Source of the DNA: Endobugula sp047636495
GTDB taxonomy: Bacteria; Pseudomonadota; Gammaproteobacteria; Pseudomonadales; Cellvibrionaceae
Direction of reading: 5' to 3'
Assembly: GCA_047636495.1 (NCBI GenBank)
Contig: JBLILH010000018.1
Coordinates: 3,569 to 67,568, forward strand
Length of the DNA stretch: 64,000 nt
Made by a program: the position numbers and the translations under genes. Below, piece after piece: positions 34,226 to 43,143 of this stretch; positions within the stretch are counted from its first letter, which is position 1; each line of letters starts with the position of its first letter. The notes below the pieces were generated by a model. That model was not told the origin of the DNA and ran no database searches. It saw only the letters and a program-made list of their open reading frames with translations.

Positions 34226-35452
34226 ATGAGCCTATTGGTTCAAAAATACGGCGGCACGTCCGTCGGGACGGTGGAACGTATTCAAGCTGTTGCAGAAAAG
34301 ATTACCGCATTTAAGCAACAAGGTCATGACCTTGTGGTGGTGGTGTCCGCTATGTCAGGCGAAACAAATCGCCTTGTGGGGCTTGCGAAAGAAATGCAAA
34401 TCATACCTGACGTCCGCGAAATGGATGTGCTTTTATCGACCGGCGAACAAGTAACGATCGCCTTATTGTGTATGGCCTTAAAAGCCAGAGGTTGTGAAGC
34501 GCGTTCCTATACTGGTGGGCAAGTCAAAATAATGACTGATGATTCCCATACCAAAGCACGCATTCAATCGATTGATGAAAAAAATATGCGCGCTGACCTT
34601 AATGCTGGACGTGTCGTTGTGGTTGCAGGCTTTCAAGGTGTTGATGAAAGCGGCAATATTACCACGCTAGGACGCGGTGGCTCAGATACGACCGGGGTTG
34701 CGCTTGCTGCAGCACTTAACGCCGATGAGTGTCAGATATATACCGATGTAGACGGTGTGTACACAACAGATCCACGCATTGTTGCAGCGGCAAGACGTTT
34801 AGATAAAGTGACTTTTGAAGAAATGTTAGAGCTCGCTAGCCTAGGTTCTAAAGTATTACAAATTCGCGCGGTCGAATTTGCCGGCAAATATAATGTGCCT
34901 TTACGTGTACTACACAGTTTTCAAGAAGGTTCAGGCACGCTAATTACGATTGATGAGGAGTTCTCTACTATGGAGCAACCGGTAGTTTCTGGAATAGCAT
35001 TAAACCGAGACGAAGCAAAGGTCACTATTGCTGGGATTCCTGACATTCCAGGTGTCGCTTCAAAGGTGTTAGCACCTGTTAGCGACGCGAACATCGAAGT
35101 CGATGTTATTGTTCAAAATGTGGCGGCAGATAAAACCACCGACCTTACTTTTACCGTTAATCGTAATGATATGTTACGAGCCAAGTCGGTAATGGAATCC
35201 GTTGCGGCGGAATTAGGTGCGAAGTCGGTGACCACGGATGATACTATTGTTAAGGTCTCGATTGTCGGCGTAGGCATGCGATCTCACGTGGGTGTCGCGT
35301 CGCTAATGTTTAAAACATTAGCCGAAGAAAATATTAATATACAAATGATCACTACTTCAGAAATAAAAATATCAGTGATTATTGACGAGCGTTATGCAGA
35401 ACTTGCAGTAAGAAGCCTGCATACTGCCTTTGGTCTCGATAAGAACGATTAA
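34226..35452 (+). CDS. lysC: Aspartate kinase, monofunctional
   Basis: Catalyses phosphorylation of aspartate, the first step toward lysine, threonine, methionine and diaminopimelate. It has 408 residues from the ATG at 34226, which follows AAGG (34213-34216). The kinase starts LVQKYGGTSVGTVERI and has GRGGSDTTGVALAAAL and YTDVDGVYTTDPR. Two ACT domains form the C-terminus (VTIAGIPDIPGVA and VSIVGVGMRSHVGVASLMF). Absence of a homoserine dehydrogenase part makes it monofunctional. The frame is open 18 codons upstream but without homology. csrA follows after 141 bp. Confidence 0.96.
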   Translation: MSLLVQKYGGTSVGTVERIQAVAEKITAFKQQGHDLVVVVSAMSGETNRLVGLAKEMQIIPDVREMDVLLSTGEQVTIALLCMALKARGCEARSYTGGQVKIMTDDSHTKARIQSIDEKNMRADLNAGRVVVVAGFQGVDESGNITTLGRGGSDTTGVALAAALNADECQIYTDVDGVYTTDPRIVAAARRLDKVTFEEMLELASLGSKVLQIRAVEFAGKYNVPLRVLHSFQEGSGTLITIDEEFSTMEQPVVSGIALNRDEAKVTIAGIPDIPGVASKVLAPVSDANIEVDVIVQNVAADKTTDLTFTVNRNDMLRAKSVMESVAAELGAKSVTTDDTIVKVSIVGVGMRSHVGVASLMFKTLAEENINIQMITTSEIKISVIIDERYAELAVRSLHTAFGLDKND

Positions 35453-35593
35453 TTAAATCGTAGTTAAAAGGTCTGAATATTTTTCAGGCGGAGTTTAACT
35501 TATTTTATATGCCGACAGGTGTACTGTCTGTCAGCGTATTAACAGCGTGCCAACGCTCTAACTATGGATTTACAGGCAACTTAGGAGTAAAGC

Positions 35594-35791
35594 ATGCTTA
35601 TATTAACCCGCAGAGTCGGTGAAACGTTAATGGTCGGCGATGAAGTCACCGTGACCGTATTAGGAATTAAAGGCAATCAAGTGCGCATTGGTATCAATGC
35701 ACCCAAAGACGTTGCCGTTCACCGCGAAGAAATTTATCAGCGTATTCAACGTGAGAAAGGTTTGTTGCCTGAAGAGGAAGGGCAAGAATAG
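35594..35791 (+). CDS. csrA: Carbon storage regulator CsrA/RsmA
   Basis: RNA-binding global post-transcriptional regulator that binds GGA motifs. It has 65 residues: MLILTRRVGETLMVGDEVTV with R6/R7, GNQVRIGINAPKDVAVHREE with the RNA-contact residues, and a short tail. TTAGGAGT precedes the ATG. Placement after lysC and before tRNA-Ser is the classical arrangement. Confidence 0.97.
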   Translation: MLILTRRVGETLMVGDEVTVTVLGIKGNQVRIGINAPKDVAVHREEIYQRIQREKGLLPEEEGQE

Positions 35792-35946
35792 TTAACGCCC
35801 GCTGCCGAGTGGATATGGCTGGTACAATAAAATAAAAGGGGGGGGTTAGTCGATAGTGGTCGACATCATTAAGCCGACTTCGAATATTATTGATAAAACA
35901 GCCATATTTAATTGACTCAATCATTATTGCTGGTATTATGCCTCGG

Positions 35947-35978
35947 CTTCGGCCTACTGTTTACGCAGTAGGCCGAAG
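35947..35978 (+). terminator. Strong hairpin between csrA and tRNA-Ser
   Basis: CTTCGGCCTACTG (35947-35959) pairs perfectly with CAGTAGGCCGAAG (35966-35978) around a 6-base loop. No T run follows, so it may be a Rho-assisted terminator or an RNA-stabilising stem. Confidence 0.55.
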
Positions 35979-36009
35979 TTGTGAAATAAATAAATGACAC
36001 ATAAAATTT

Positions 36010-36150
<141 letters not shown>

Positions 36151-36239
36151 CAAGCCGGATCGATACAGTCTTGTCGATGACTCAGATATATTGCACATAA
36201 AAATTTTCCATGACGAGGTCAATAACCATGTCCAGCATA

Positions 36240-36758
36240 TCAGGCAGCATTAAGTAATAGCTCCGAAATAGTCGTGGCGATCAATTCTGTTTTGATGATT
36301 ACAGGATGAATTTCCTCGACTTGATTCAAATAAGCGAGTTGTGATGTGAGTGAAAATAATGACTGATCTATAGAGCTTAATGCATCGAGTCTACTAGCTC
36401 TCGGTTGTTGATCACAGCATACGATGCGTAATAGTTGCTCATGCAGCTCTTGTAATGTTTGCTTCGATAGCAACCCGTGGCCTAATGCGTTATGGCAGGC
36501 GGCTAAGTTATGGCTTGATTGATGTAGCATGCAAGGAAGGGTTTTGGTGTGATGTGTGTAGGGTGTTTTCTTCAGCATATTGAGACACAGAGTAATACAT
36601 TTTTCAAAATACGCTATAGCTTGAATGAATTGTTGTCTCTGATGCGCCTTATTGCCTAGTGAATAATATTGATCCCAAAATTCACAGGTATCAGCGTTGG
36701 CATCGCCGGGCGAAAGAAGTAAATTAATGGTGCGTGCGGATGAGATGGATGAAAGCAT
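36240..36758 (-). CDS. TPR-like protein of unknown function, putatively Fur-regulated
   Basis: I do not recognise a named family. The 172-residue protein is predicted helical. Residues about 28-58 (DQYYSLGNKAHQRQQFIQAI, then AYFEKCITLCL) resemble a tetratricopeptide repeat. HQSSHNLAACHNALGHGLLS could be a second TPR-like helix pair. It has several Cys and His residues but no clear metal motif and no signal peptide. A near-perfect Fur box (36776-36794) lies 18 bp before the start codon, so iron repression is likely. It is a single-gene unit between two tRNA genes. Confidence 0.78.
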   Translation of the reverse strand: MLSSISSARTINLLLSPGDANADTCEFWDQYYSLGNKAHQRQQFIQAIAYFEKCITLCLNMLKKTPYTHHTKTLPCMLHQSSHNLAACHNALGHGLLSKQTLQELHEQLLRIVCCDQQPRASRLDALSSIDQSLFSLTSQLAYLNQVEEIHPVIIKTELIATTISELLLNAA

Positions 36759-36775
36759 AGTGTTTGTCCTTATCG

Positions 36776-36794
36776 CTAATGAGAATCATTATCA
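36776..36794 (-). promoter_or_regulatory. Fur box upstream of the TPR-like gene
   Basis: Read on the minus strand, GATAATGATTCTCATTAGC matches the 19-bp Fur consensus GATAATGATAATCATTATC at 16 positions. It lies 18 bp upstream of the gene's ATG, a position where bound Fur would block transcription or initiation. Confidence 0.82.
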
Positions 36795-36996
36795 TATAGG
36801 GTGGTACCAATATTTACAACTCTATATTGTCAGTAAGTTTTTTGGCTTTACAATAAATATCGGTCAGCGGATGACGTTATTAGTCGTGATTAAATAAATA
36901 CCCCTTTGTTGCAAAATTAACTTGACGCTTACCCCGCAAATCACTAGTATACGCGCCTCTTGAGACGGCATAGATTGCACTTGTTTTAAGAAAAAT

Positions 36997-37073
36997 GCAC
37001 TCGTAGCTCAGCTGGATAGAGTACTCGGCTACGAACCGAGCGGTCGGTGGTTCGAATCCACCCGAGTGCACCA
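36997..37073 (+). tRNA. tRNA-Arg (anticodon ACG)
   Basis: A 77-base tRNA with encoded CCA. The acceptor stem is GCACTCG/CGAGTGC. The anticodon stem CTCGG/CCGAG encloses CTACGAA, giving ACG, which reads CGU/CGC/CGA after A34 deamination. The T arm is GGTGG-TTCGAAT-CCACC. Confidence 0.98.
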
Positions 37074-37080
37074 TATAATA

Positions 37081-37111
37081 AAAAAGCCTCACTTTTTAGT
37101 GGGGTTTTTTT
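37081..37111 (+). terminator. Intrinsic terminator after tRNA-Arg
   Basis: CCTCAC (37087-37092) pairs with GTGGGG (37099-37104, one G-T pair) around TTTTTA, preceded by As and followed by seven Ts. Confidence 0.85.
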
Positions 37112-37311
37112 ATGTCTGTTGTTCTTAGTCTGCTCAACCATAAATGGCTCGTGGCGAGTGAATATAAGAACGAATAGATTGGTGCTGTTAGCTATGGACG
37201 TTTGTTTATTCCAAACAACTGCATTTAGTGGCGCAAAGATGACTGCTTTAATTTTTTCGCAGTAGAGTCCAATTTATCGATTGGCATCAGCTAACGGTCT
37301 TATCTTTAATC
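37112..37311. other. Gene-free stretch between tRNA-Arg and the miniature element
   Basis: Together with the flanks, 37074-37659 has no supported gene. I see only the tRNA terminator at its left end and the inverted-repeat element at 37312-37411. The remaining bases up to ggt are AT-rich and probably promoter sequence. Confidence 0.4.
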
Positions 37312-37411
37312 CTAGGAGCCTGTCGGACCTAGTAAAAATCACTATGGCAGCGAGAAATCGGTGAATTTTCTCACTACCCCGCTTCGACTCTCAAGTCCTA
37401 CAGGCTCCTAG
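37312..37411. mobile_element. 100-bp miniature inverted-repeat element bounded by CTAG
   Basis: CTAGGAGCCTGTCGGAC (37312-37328) is the inverted complement, at 16 of 17 positions, of GTCCTACAGGCTCCTAG (37395-37411). The outermost CTAG on each side may be a palindromic 4-bp target duplication. The inside is non-coding, with an internal GAGAAA/TTTCTC stem-like part. Related end sequences occur at 42883-42899 and 43127-43143. It is probably a MITE mobilised by an unlinked insertion sequence. Confidence 0.8.
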
Positions 37412-37659
37412 CGTTGAATGCCCCGCACACTTTTACGTCTCTTTTTTATGGTCTGTTTGAAATGACAAAGTATCGTTGTAGTATAAAACATAGTCTTCTT
37501 GTGTAAAACTAAGGTTTAAAATGTGATTGTATATTAGCCGTGCCATTAATAGTTGAATAGGTATTGAACGGCCACTTAATATGCGTAAGCTGTGATGGTA
37601 GAGCCTACAGCGCCTGAGTGGCTTGTTAACGCCAGTCAATGAATAGTTGAGGATGAAAG

Positions 37660-39516
37660 ATGAAAGCGATTTTTTTTGATAATAGGTTACGGAGTAGATT
37701 ACTCAATAGGTTGCTCAATAGGTCGGACTTTAACATGTCTTGTAAAGTTTCTGCTTTTTTAACAGGACTCACTATAGCCACTTATTTTTACAGCGTAGGC
37801 GCCAATGCACAATCAGCGGAAACCCAGCGGGTAACTCCATTGTCCGTCAACGCCCCAATAGCTTCCTCCATGCAGCTGCCTGTTATAGCAAAGGCAGAGA
37901 TGTTAGCGGGCACAACGTATAAGACTCGCTATGGCGCTGTCGCGACAGTGCACCCATTAGCCACTCAAGCTGCGGCCAAGCAATTAGAGAGCGGTGGCAA
38001 TGCCATTGACGCAGTAATAGCCGCGGCGCTGACACTGGGCGTGGTGGATAGCTACAATTCAGGAGTTGGCGGGGGTTTATTTGCGATGGTGCATTGGGCG
38101 GACGGGCGTATAGAAGCGATAGATGCGCGAGAAATGGCCCCCGCAAAAGCGCATCGCGACATGTATTTACGCAATGGTAAAGTGCAAAAGTCACTAAGCC
38201 GTGATGGTGCGCTCGCAATAGGCATCCCTGGCTCGGTGGCCGCGTTTGATTACCTTTCGGCGTCAGGAGGAACGGTTAAGCTTGCCTCTCTTTATCGCCA
38301 AGCAGCAGATATTGCTGAATCAGGCTTTATTGTATTGCCGGACTACCATAGTCGTTTGCAGCGGACACTAGAAAAATTACAGTTGTTTCCCGCAACTGCC
38401 GCTATATTTTTGGATCAACAACAACCTTGGCCGATTGATCACCGCTTAATTCAGAACGACTTAGCAAAAACTTATCGTCAGTTAGCCGAGCAAGGCAGCG
38501 ATTATTTTTATAAAGGTGATTTTGCTACTGCGGTTGAGCAGTGGATGATGAAAAATAAAGGGCTCATTACCAAAGCAGATTTTGCCGCTTATGAATTGCG
38601 TCGTCGGCAACCTGTTCATAGCCTTTTTTTAGGCCACGATGTTTATGGCTTCCCACCACCGAGTTCGGGCGGTGTGCATGTGGCCGAAATTTTAAATATT
38701 ATGCAGCAATTCGATTTTCAATCAATGCCAGATGCCCAGCGTCAGCATGTGATGGTTGAAGCAATGAAGTTGGCCTTTGCCGACCGAGCTTACTGGTTGG
38801 GTGATCCGGATTTTGTCGATGTACCCAAAGGGTTGATCGCAGAAAGCTATGCGAAACAATTAGCCAAAACCATTAATACTCAAACAGCCAATACGGTCTC
38901 TTCGTACAGTACTCCAGATAATGCAGAGAAAGACCTTTTCGACAAGCACACCACACATATATCCGTGGCTGATGCACAGGGTAATTGGGTGGCAATGACC
39001 ACGACTCTCAATACTAGCTTTGGCAGTAAAGTGGTGATTCCTGGGACAGGAGTGCTGATGAACAATCAAATGGATGACTTTGCCGTACAGCCCAATGTGC
39101 CTAATGCCTATGGTTTAGTGGGCAGCGAAGCTAACCGTATTCAGCCTAAAAAGCGTCCGTTATCGAGTATGAGCCCAACGATTGTCATGCGCGATGGTAA
39201 GCCTATGATGGCGATTGGTGCTGCAGGTGGACCAATGATTATTTCGCAGGTCACACAGGGCATTATTAATACCATAGGGCTTAATCAGTCGCTCTATCAA
39301 GCCTTGGCAAGCCCGCGTATTCACCAGCAGTGGAAACCAGACAAAGTGTTTTTTGATAAACGCTTACCGTTAGCTCAGCAGCAGGCATTAGCGGCCAAAG
39401 GACATCAGCTTAAACAATTGCGTTTTGAAGGGTCGGCGAATGCGGTGAGTAAAACGCCATCGGGTTTTGATGCCGTGTCAGAGCCTAGATTGGTCGAACG
39501 CAATCAGTCTCGTTAG
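37660..39516 (+). CDS. ggt: Gamma-glutamyltransferase (periplasmic)
   Basis: Cleaves glutathione and transfers gamma-glutamyl groups; the proenzyme cuts itself into two subunits in the periplasm. It has 618 residues. GAGG before the ATG at 37660 supports this start. The signal segment is preceded by about 25 basic residues; an internal ATG at 37735 gives a more standard signal peptide ending in GANAQSA. The autoprocessing nucleophile is T431 in TTHISVADAQGNWVAMTTTLN. GSGGGL-type substrate-binding residues (SGVGGGLFAMVH, RPLSSMSPTIV, GAAGGPMI) are intact. It is a single gene between the element at 37312-37411 and dusC. Confidence 0.95.
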   Translation: MKAIFFDNRLRSRLLNRLLNRSDFNMSCKVSAFLTGLTIATYFYSVGANAQSAETQRVTPLSVNAPIASSMQLPVIAKAEMLAGTTYKTRYGAVATVHPLATQAAAKQLESGGNAIDAVIAAALTLGVVDSYNSGVGGGLFAMVHWADGRIEAIDAREMAPAKAHRDMYLRNGKVQKSLSRDGALAIGIPGSVAAFDYLSASGGTVKLASLYRQAADIAESGFIVLPDYHSRLQRTLEKLQLFPATAAIFLDQQQPWPIDHRLIQNDLAKTYRQLAEQGSDYFYKGDFATAVEQWMMKNKGLITKADFAAYELRRRQPVHSLFLGHDVYGFPPPSSGGVHVAEILNIMQQFDFQSMPDAQRQHVMVEAMKLAFADRAYWLGDPDFVDVPKGLIAESYAKQLAKTINTQTANTVSSYSTPDNAEKDLFDKHTTHISVADAQGNWVAMTTTLNTSFGSKVVIPGTGVLMNNQMDDFAVQPNVPNAYGLVGSEANRIQPKKRPLSSMSPTIVMRDGKPMMAIGAAGGPMIISQVTQGIINTIGLNQSLYQALASPRIHQQWKPDKVFFDKRLPLAQQQALAAKGHQLKQLRFEGSANAVSKTPSGFDAVSEPRLVERNQSR

Positions 39517-39574
39517 TGAAGCAAGTGTTTAGAGGCATGTTGATCAGTGAGGAAAATCCTTATTAAGGTAGCAC

Positions 39575-40528
39575 TTATGACGGAAGATAAGCACTCATCG
39601 CCTGATCGATCTCTTCTTTGGTGCGGTAACGTTTGATCGTCTCAAATAGTGTTTGTGCTTCGGGGTAGTGTCGGCGCAAATAATTAAGCCATTGCTTGAG
39701 ACGATTACCTACATGACGCGCCGAATACTCCTCGGTGGTGGCGTCAAAAAAGTATTGTAGCATCTGGCATATCTCAGGCCATTGCATCGCTTGGTAATGC
39801 GTGCCTGACTGATGAGATTTGATCTGTAAGGCGAGATCGGGGCAGGAGAGTAAGCCGCGACCTAACATAAAGTCATTGCACTGACTGACTTCCTTGCAAC
39901 GAATAAAGTCATCCACCGTCCATATTTCACCATTTGCTATCACTGGAATAGTAACGGCTTGTTTAATCTCTGCTAGTGCATCCCAGTAAGCGGGTGGCCG
40001 GTAGCCATCGGCCTTAGAGCGTGCATGTACGGTAATCTCGTTAGCCCCCGCCTCGAAAGCGGCCAGAGCGTTCTCTAAATAATTACTTCTATCGTCAAAG
40101 CCTAGGCGCATTTTGGCCGTCACCGGAATGTGTTCGGGGACAGCTAGGCGAGTGGCGTTGATGATGTCATAAAGGCGGTGCGGCGATTTAAGCAAGCAAG
40201 CCCCCCCATCACTCTTATTGACGGTCTTAGCCGGGCAGCCAAAATTAAGATCAATTGCGCTCGCACCAATGCTTACCGCCTTTACCGCATTGGCGGCAAT
40301 AGGCTCGGGTTTTCCGCCTAATAATTGAATGCGTACAGGTGTGCCAGCAGGTGTCTTGCACTCGGCTAACAGCTCTGGGCAAAAGCGTTGAAATACGCGG
40401 TCAGGTAAGACGTGATCGTTGACGCGAATAAATTCGGTGACACAGATATCAATGCCACCAATATTGGTGAGTATGTCACGTAAGAAGTGATCGACCACTC
40501 CTTCCATCGGCGCTAAAAATAATCTCAT
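39575..40528 (-). CDS. dusC: tRNA-dihydrouridine(16) synthase
   Basis: Flavoenzyme that reduces U16 in tRNA. It has 317 residues. The FMN-binding TIM barrel starts FLAPMEGVVDHFLRDILT. The catalytic Cys is in DLNFGCPAKTVNKSDGGA. Also present are TAKMRLGFDD, ITVHARSKADGY and PVIANGEIW. The EGVVDHFLR N-terminus and the C-terminal WLNYLRRHYPEA fit the DusC subgroup better than DusA or DusB. It is convergent with ggt. Confidence 0.93.
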   Translation of the reverse strand: MRLFLAPMEGVVDHFLRDILTNIGGIDICVTEFIRVNDHVLPDRVFQRFCPELLAECKTPAGTPVRIQLLGGKPEPIAANAVKAVSIGASAIDLNFGCPAKTVNKSDGGACLLKSPHRLYDIINATRLAVPEHIPVTAKMRLGFDDRSNYLENALAAFEAGANEITVHARSKADGYRPPAYWDALAEIKQAVTIPVIANGEIWTVDDFIRCKEVSQCNDFMLGRGLLSCPDLALQIKSHQSGTHYQAMQWPEICQMLQYFFDATTEEYSARHVGNRLKQWLNYLRRHYPEAQTLFETIKRYRTKEEIDQAMSAYLPS

Positions 40529-40736
40529 AAGCTATAAAGTGCGCAGATATCTGGCGAATATTGAATGGTTGTATTGGCCGGTTATCAAACAGATAACGAC
40601 TGATTAGTCACTTATGAATCACTGCCTATTGCCCACTACCCAGTCACACTCTGTCGAGCGGAGGCAGCGGATGTTTGTGTTTACTGTTATAGCGGCTGAT
40701 GATACCGTTTTTTGCAGGTCGCTGACTAGCGCCAAT

Positions 40737-40952
40737 TTAATGATATTGGCTATCGGATAGCTCGTCACCCTCTAGCGTCACCGAGGCTAAAAATGCATAA
40801 TAGTCTTCATCAAGCGTACGCGTTTTACGCCGCTCCAAGGCTTTCCGGCGCTTACGGTGATAAATATCAACCGCAAGCTCTTTACAGGGATCAGTTTCTT
40901 CTCTGCGTTCCCGGTCTTTGTTTCGACGATTAATAAATACTTTTTTATTCAT
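40737..40952 (-). CDS. Small conserved hypothetical protein
   Basis: Not assigned to a named family. It has 71 residues from the ATG at 40952 (a further ten codons are open upstream to 40982). It is very rich in Arg, Lys, Asp and Glu: FINRRNKDRERREETDPCKE, then VDIYHRKRRKALERRKTRT and DEDYYAFLAS. The charged composition and the central YHRKRRK stretch suggest a nucleic-acid or ribosome contact, which is inference. It sits alone between dusC and the bolA gene. Confidence 0.7.
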   Translation of the reverse strand: MNKKVFINRRNKDRERREETDPCKELAVDIYHRKRRKALERRKTRTLDEDYYAFLASVTLEGDELSDSQYH

Positions 40953-41138
40953 AAATGTGCACACCATCACAACTTTGTACAAATGATATATAAGAGTCTA
41001 GTATAGATTATCGATATACTGTCATCTAATTAAGCCAAGATGATTAATGAATGTCATTCTAGGCATTAATTTTGATGAATATTTCGACTTCTTAACCGAA
41101 ATTTTGCAGTTAATGACTTATTTAATACGGAGTATCCA

Positions 41139-41480
41139 GTGCCAAATACCTCGCCATCTGCCGAACACACCAGCATCCAAAATATTGTTGAAGCCAAGCT
41201 TCGAACAGCATTTTCGCCACAAGTATTTGAATTGCATAATGAAAGTTATATGCATAATGTTCCCCAAGGTTCAGAGTCACATTTTAAAGCGATTATTGTG
41301 AGCGATATGTTTGCCGGTCTGCGCCCGGTTCAACGGCAGCAAAAAGTCTATGAAGTGCTCGCGGATGAACTTGCCGGTGGTATTCATGCATTGAGTATGC
41401 AGACATTGACAGCGGTCGAGTGGAAGGCCTCACCCATCAAATTAACCTCTCCCCCGTGCATGGGTGGTGGAAAAACATAG
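41139..41480 (+). CDS. bolA: BolA-family protein
   Basis: Stress and morphology regulator; BolA proteins also bind [2Fe-2S] clusters with glutaredoxins. It has 113 residues from a GTG start preceded by GGAG. The core is IVEAKLRTAFSPQVFELHNE, GSESHFKAIIVSDMFAG, and RPVQRQQKVYEVLADELAGG with the helix-turn-helix-like part and the conserved C-terminal His in GIHALSMQTLT. The tail ends CMGGGKT. Confidence 0.94.
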   Translation: MPNTSPSAEHTSIQNIVEAKLRTAFSPQVFELHNESYMHNVPQGSESHFKAIIVSDMFAGLRPVQRQQKVYEVLADELAGGIHALSMQTLTAVEWKASPIKLTSPPCMGGGKT

Positions 41481-41611
41481 CGTGCACACATATTATTCAG
41501 AAAGGCTTGTAGGCTAAGCCTCTATTGAAGCCTCTAGTGGTAGTGAAATCTGTATTGTTTGATGTGTTATAGCGTCAGTATTTTTAATGCTTGTTAATTG
41601 TAGTTTCTATT

Positions 41612-42541
41612 ATGAATCATCCTATTGTTGTTGCCGCCCTATACCAGTTTGTGAGCTTGCCTGATTATGCCGCTTTGCGAGAACCTTTGCTGAATAAATG
41701 CCAACAGCTGGGACTTATGGGGACGTTACTGTTGGCGATAGAGGGCATTAATGGCACTGTAGCGGGTTCTAGAGAAAGTATTGACGACTTCTTAACTTAC
41801 CTCAAGCAAGACGAGCGTTTTGCGAGTATCGCTCACAAAGAATCGTTTTATGCCGAGACTCCGTTTTATCGAATGAAGGTAAAATTAAAGCGTGAGATTG
41901 TAACTATGGGTGTTGAGGGTATCGATCCCAATCATATCGTTGGCACATACGTAGAGCCAACTGATTGGAACGATTTGATTAGTGACCCCAATGTGACAGT
42001 AGTCGATACCCGAAATTATTATGAATACGCTATTGGCTCATTTAAAGGTGCTCAAGATCCTAAGACAACAAGCTTTCGTGAGTTTCCCGATTACGTCGCG
42101 GAAAACTTAGACCCCGTCAACAACAAAAAAGTGGCTATGTTCTGCACAGGGGGTATTCGCTGTGAAAAATCGACTGCTTATTTAAAAGAGCAAGGCTTTG
42201 GCGAGGTATATCACTTGAAAGGCGGCATTCTGAAATATTTGGAAGAGGTCCCGAAAGAGCAAAGCTTATGGGAAGGCGAGTGTTTTGTTTTCGATAATCG
42301 CGTTGCAGTCGACCATGACTTAGAAAAAGGCCAGTATGACCAGTGCCACGGCTGCCGTCATCCCATCACAGAAGATGACAAGTTATCTACGCATTACCTT
42401 GCCGGTATTGCTTGTCCTCGTTGTTACGATAAACAAACGCCAGAACAGCGTGCAGGTTTTACCGAAAGGCAAAAACAGATCCAACTGTCCAAACAACGTA
42501 ATCAACAACACATCGGCTCGTCAGTAATACCTGTAAAATGA
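41612..42541 (+). CDS. trhO: tRNA uridine(34) hydroxylase, rhodanese family (YceA)
   Basis: Oxygen-dependent enzyme that forms 5-hydroxyuridine at tRNA position 34. It has 309 residues from the ATG at 41612. The N-terminal domain starts VVAALYQFVSLPDYAALREP and has GTLLLAIEGINGTVAGS. The rhodanese domain has VVDTRNYYEYAIGSFKGA and the catalytic CTGGIRCEKS. A Cys-rich C-terminal part (QCHGCRHPI, CPRCYDK) may bind zinc. An upstream start seven codons earlier (41591) lacks support. Confidence 0.95.
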   Translation: MNHPIVVAALYQFVSLPDYAALREPLLNKCQQLGLMGTLLLAIEGINGTVAGSRESIDDFLTYLKQDERFASIAHKESFYAETPFYRMKVKLKREIVTMGVEGIDPNHIVGTYVEPTDWNDLISDPNVTVVDTRNYYEYAIGSFKGAQDPKTTSFREFPDYVAENLDPVNNKKVAMFCTGGIRCEKSTAYLKEQGFGEVYHLKGGILKYLEEVPKEQSLWEGECFVFDNRVAVDHDLEKGQYDQCHGCRHPITEDDKLSTHYLAGIACPRCYDKQTPEQRAGFTERQKQIQLSKQRNQQHIGSSVIPVK

Positions 42542-42654
42542 AAGCGTAAGTGTCTGTCGAATGATGCCAATGGATCAATAGCATTCTCTGGTTCATCCAC
42601 AGAGAGTATTCGCTGTTGATTACCCTGCATAACGAGCTCAGTTGTGTCTATAGT

Positions 42655-42882
42655 CTATTTCTCCCACTCGTTAACATTGTCAATACGGCGGTTAATGTCT
42701 TCTGCAGCGTTTGGTTGCTCTTGCGTCGCTGTTGCGATGGCCAGAATTTTTCTCTTCACAGTCTACAATAATGTCGAATGGCTCCGTCAAGTCGTCGACG
42801 TTTTCGGCACTTGTGGTTATCGTCCTGTGACTCTCGCTTATACTCATAACTCCTTTTGCGCACTTGGCTGGCGACTTTCTTC
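42655..42882 (-). pseudogene. C-terminal fragment of a methyl-accepting chemotaxis protein
   Basis: Reading the minus strand with one frameshift near 42751 gives VMSISESHRTITTSAENVDD and then ILAIATATQEQPNAAEDINR, ending NVNEWEK and a TAG stop. This matches the last part of chemotaxis-receptor signalling domains (IATATEEQxxVxEDINRNI). The fragment begins right next to an insertion-sequence-like end (42883-42899), so insertion followed by decay is a reasonable history. The family call rests on the C-terminal motif only. Confidence 0.55.
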
Positions 42883-42899
42883 GTCCGACAAGCCCCTAG
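42883..42899 (+). mobile_element. Solo element end related to the CTAG-bounded MITE
   Basis: GTCCGACAAGCCCCTAG matches 15 of 17 bases of the inverted complement of the left end at 37312-37328, including the terminal CTAG. No matching partner end is seen nearby in inverted orientation. Confidence 0.6.
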
Positions 42900-43126
42900 T
42901 TCATCGTGACGATCAGCATAGAGACTTTGTGCAATATTGCGGCTAAAAATAGTGTTTGTTCCCTTAGCGGTGTTGACCATACCCATCGATAACAATCCCT
43001 GTCTTCTTTGCTTTGTTAGCGTCCAACACCGCCTGAAAGGCAACTTCTGGCATAGTAGAGTGACGGGTTTGTTAACGCTCATGGGTATTGCCGTTTTTGA
43101 AGTGACTAAACGCTACGATTCCCTAA

Positions 43127-43143
43127 GTCCGACAGGATCCTAG
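43127..43143 (+). mobile_element. Second solo element end related to the CTAG-bounded MITE
   Basis: GTCCGACAGGATCCTAG matches 16 of 17 bases of the inverted complement of the left end at 37312-37328. It has the same orientation as the copy at 42883, suggesting nested or deleted insertions. Confidence 0.62.

Noticed and set aside
37047..37265. 72-codon frame starting in tRNA-Arg
   Set aside because: Begins inside the tRNA and passes through its terminator; not a gene.
42644..42946. 100-codon plus-strand frame after trhO
   Set aside because: It is antisense to the chemotaxis-receptor fragment and has no recognisable protein pattern.
42756..43082. 108-codon minus-strand frame
   Set aside because: It runs in the wrong frame through the receptor fragment and across an element end; its composition is not protein-like. 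The region is better explained as decayed DNA.
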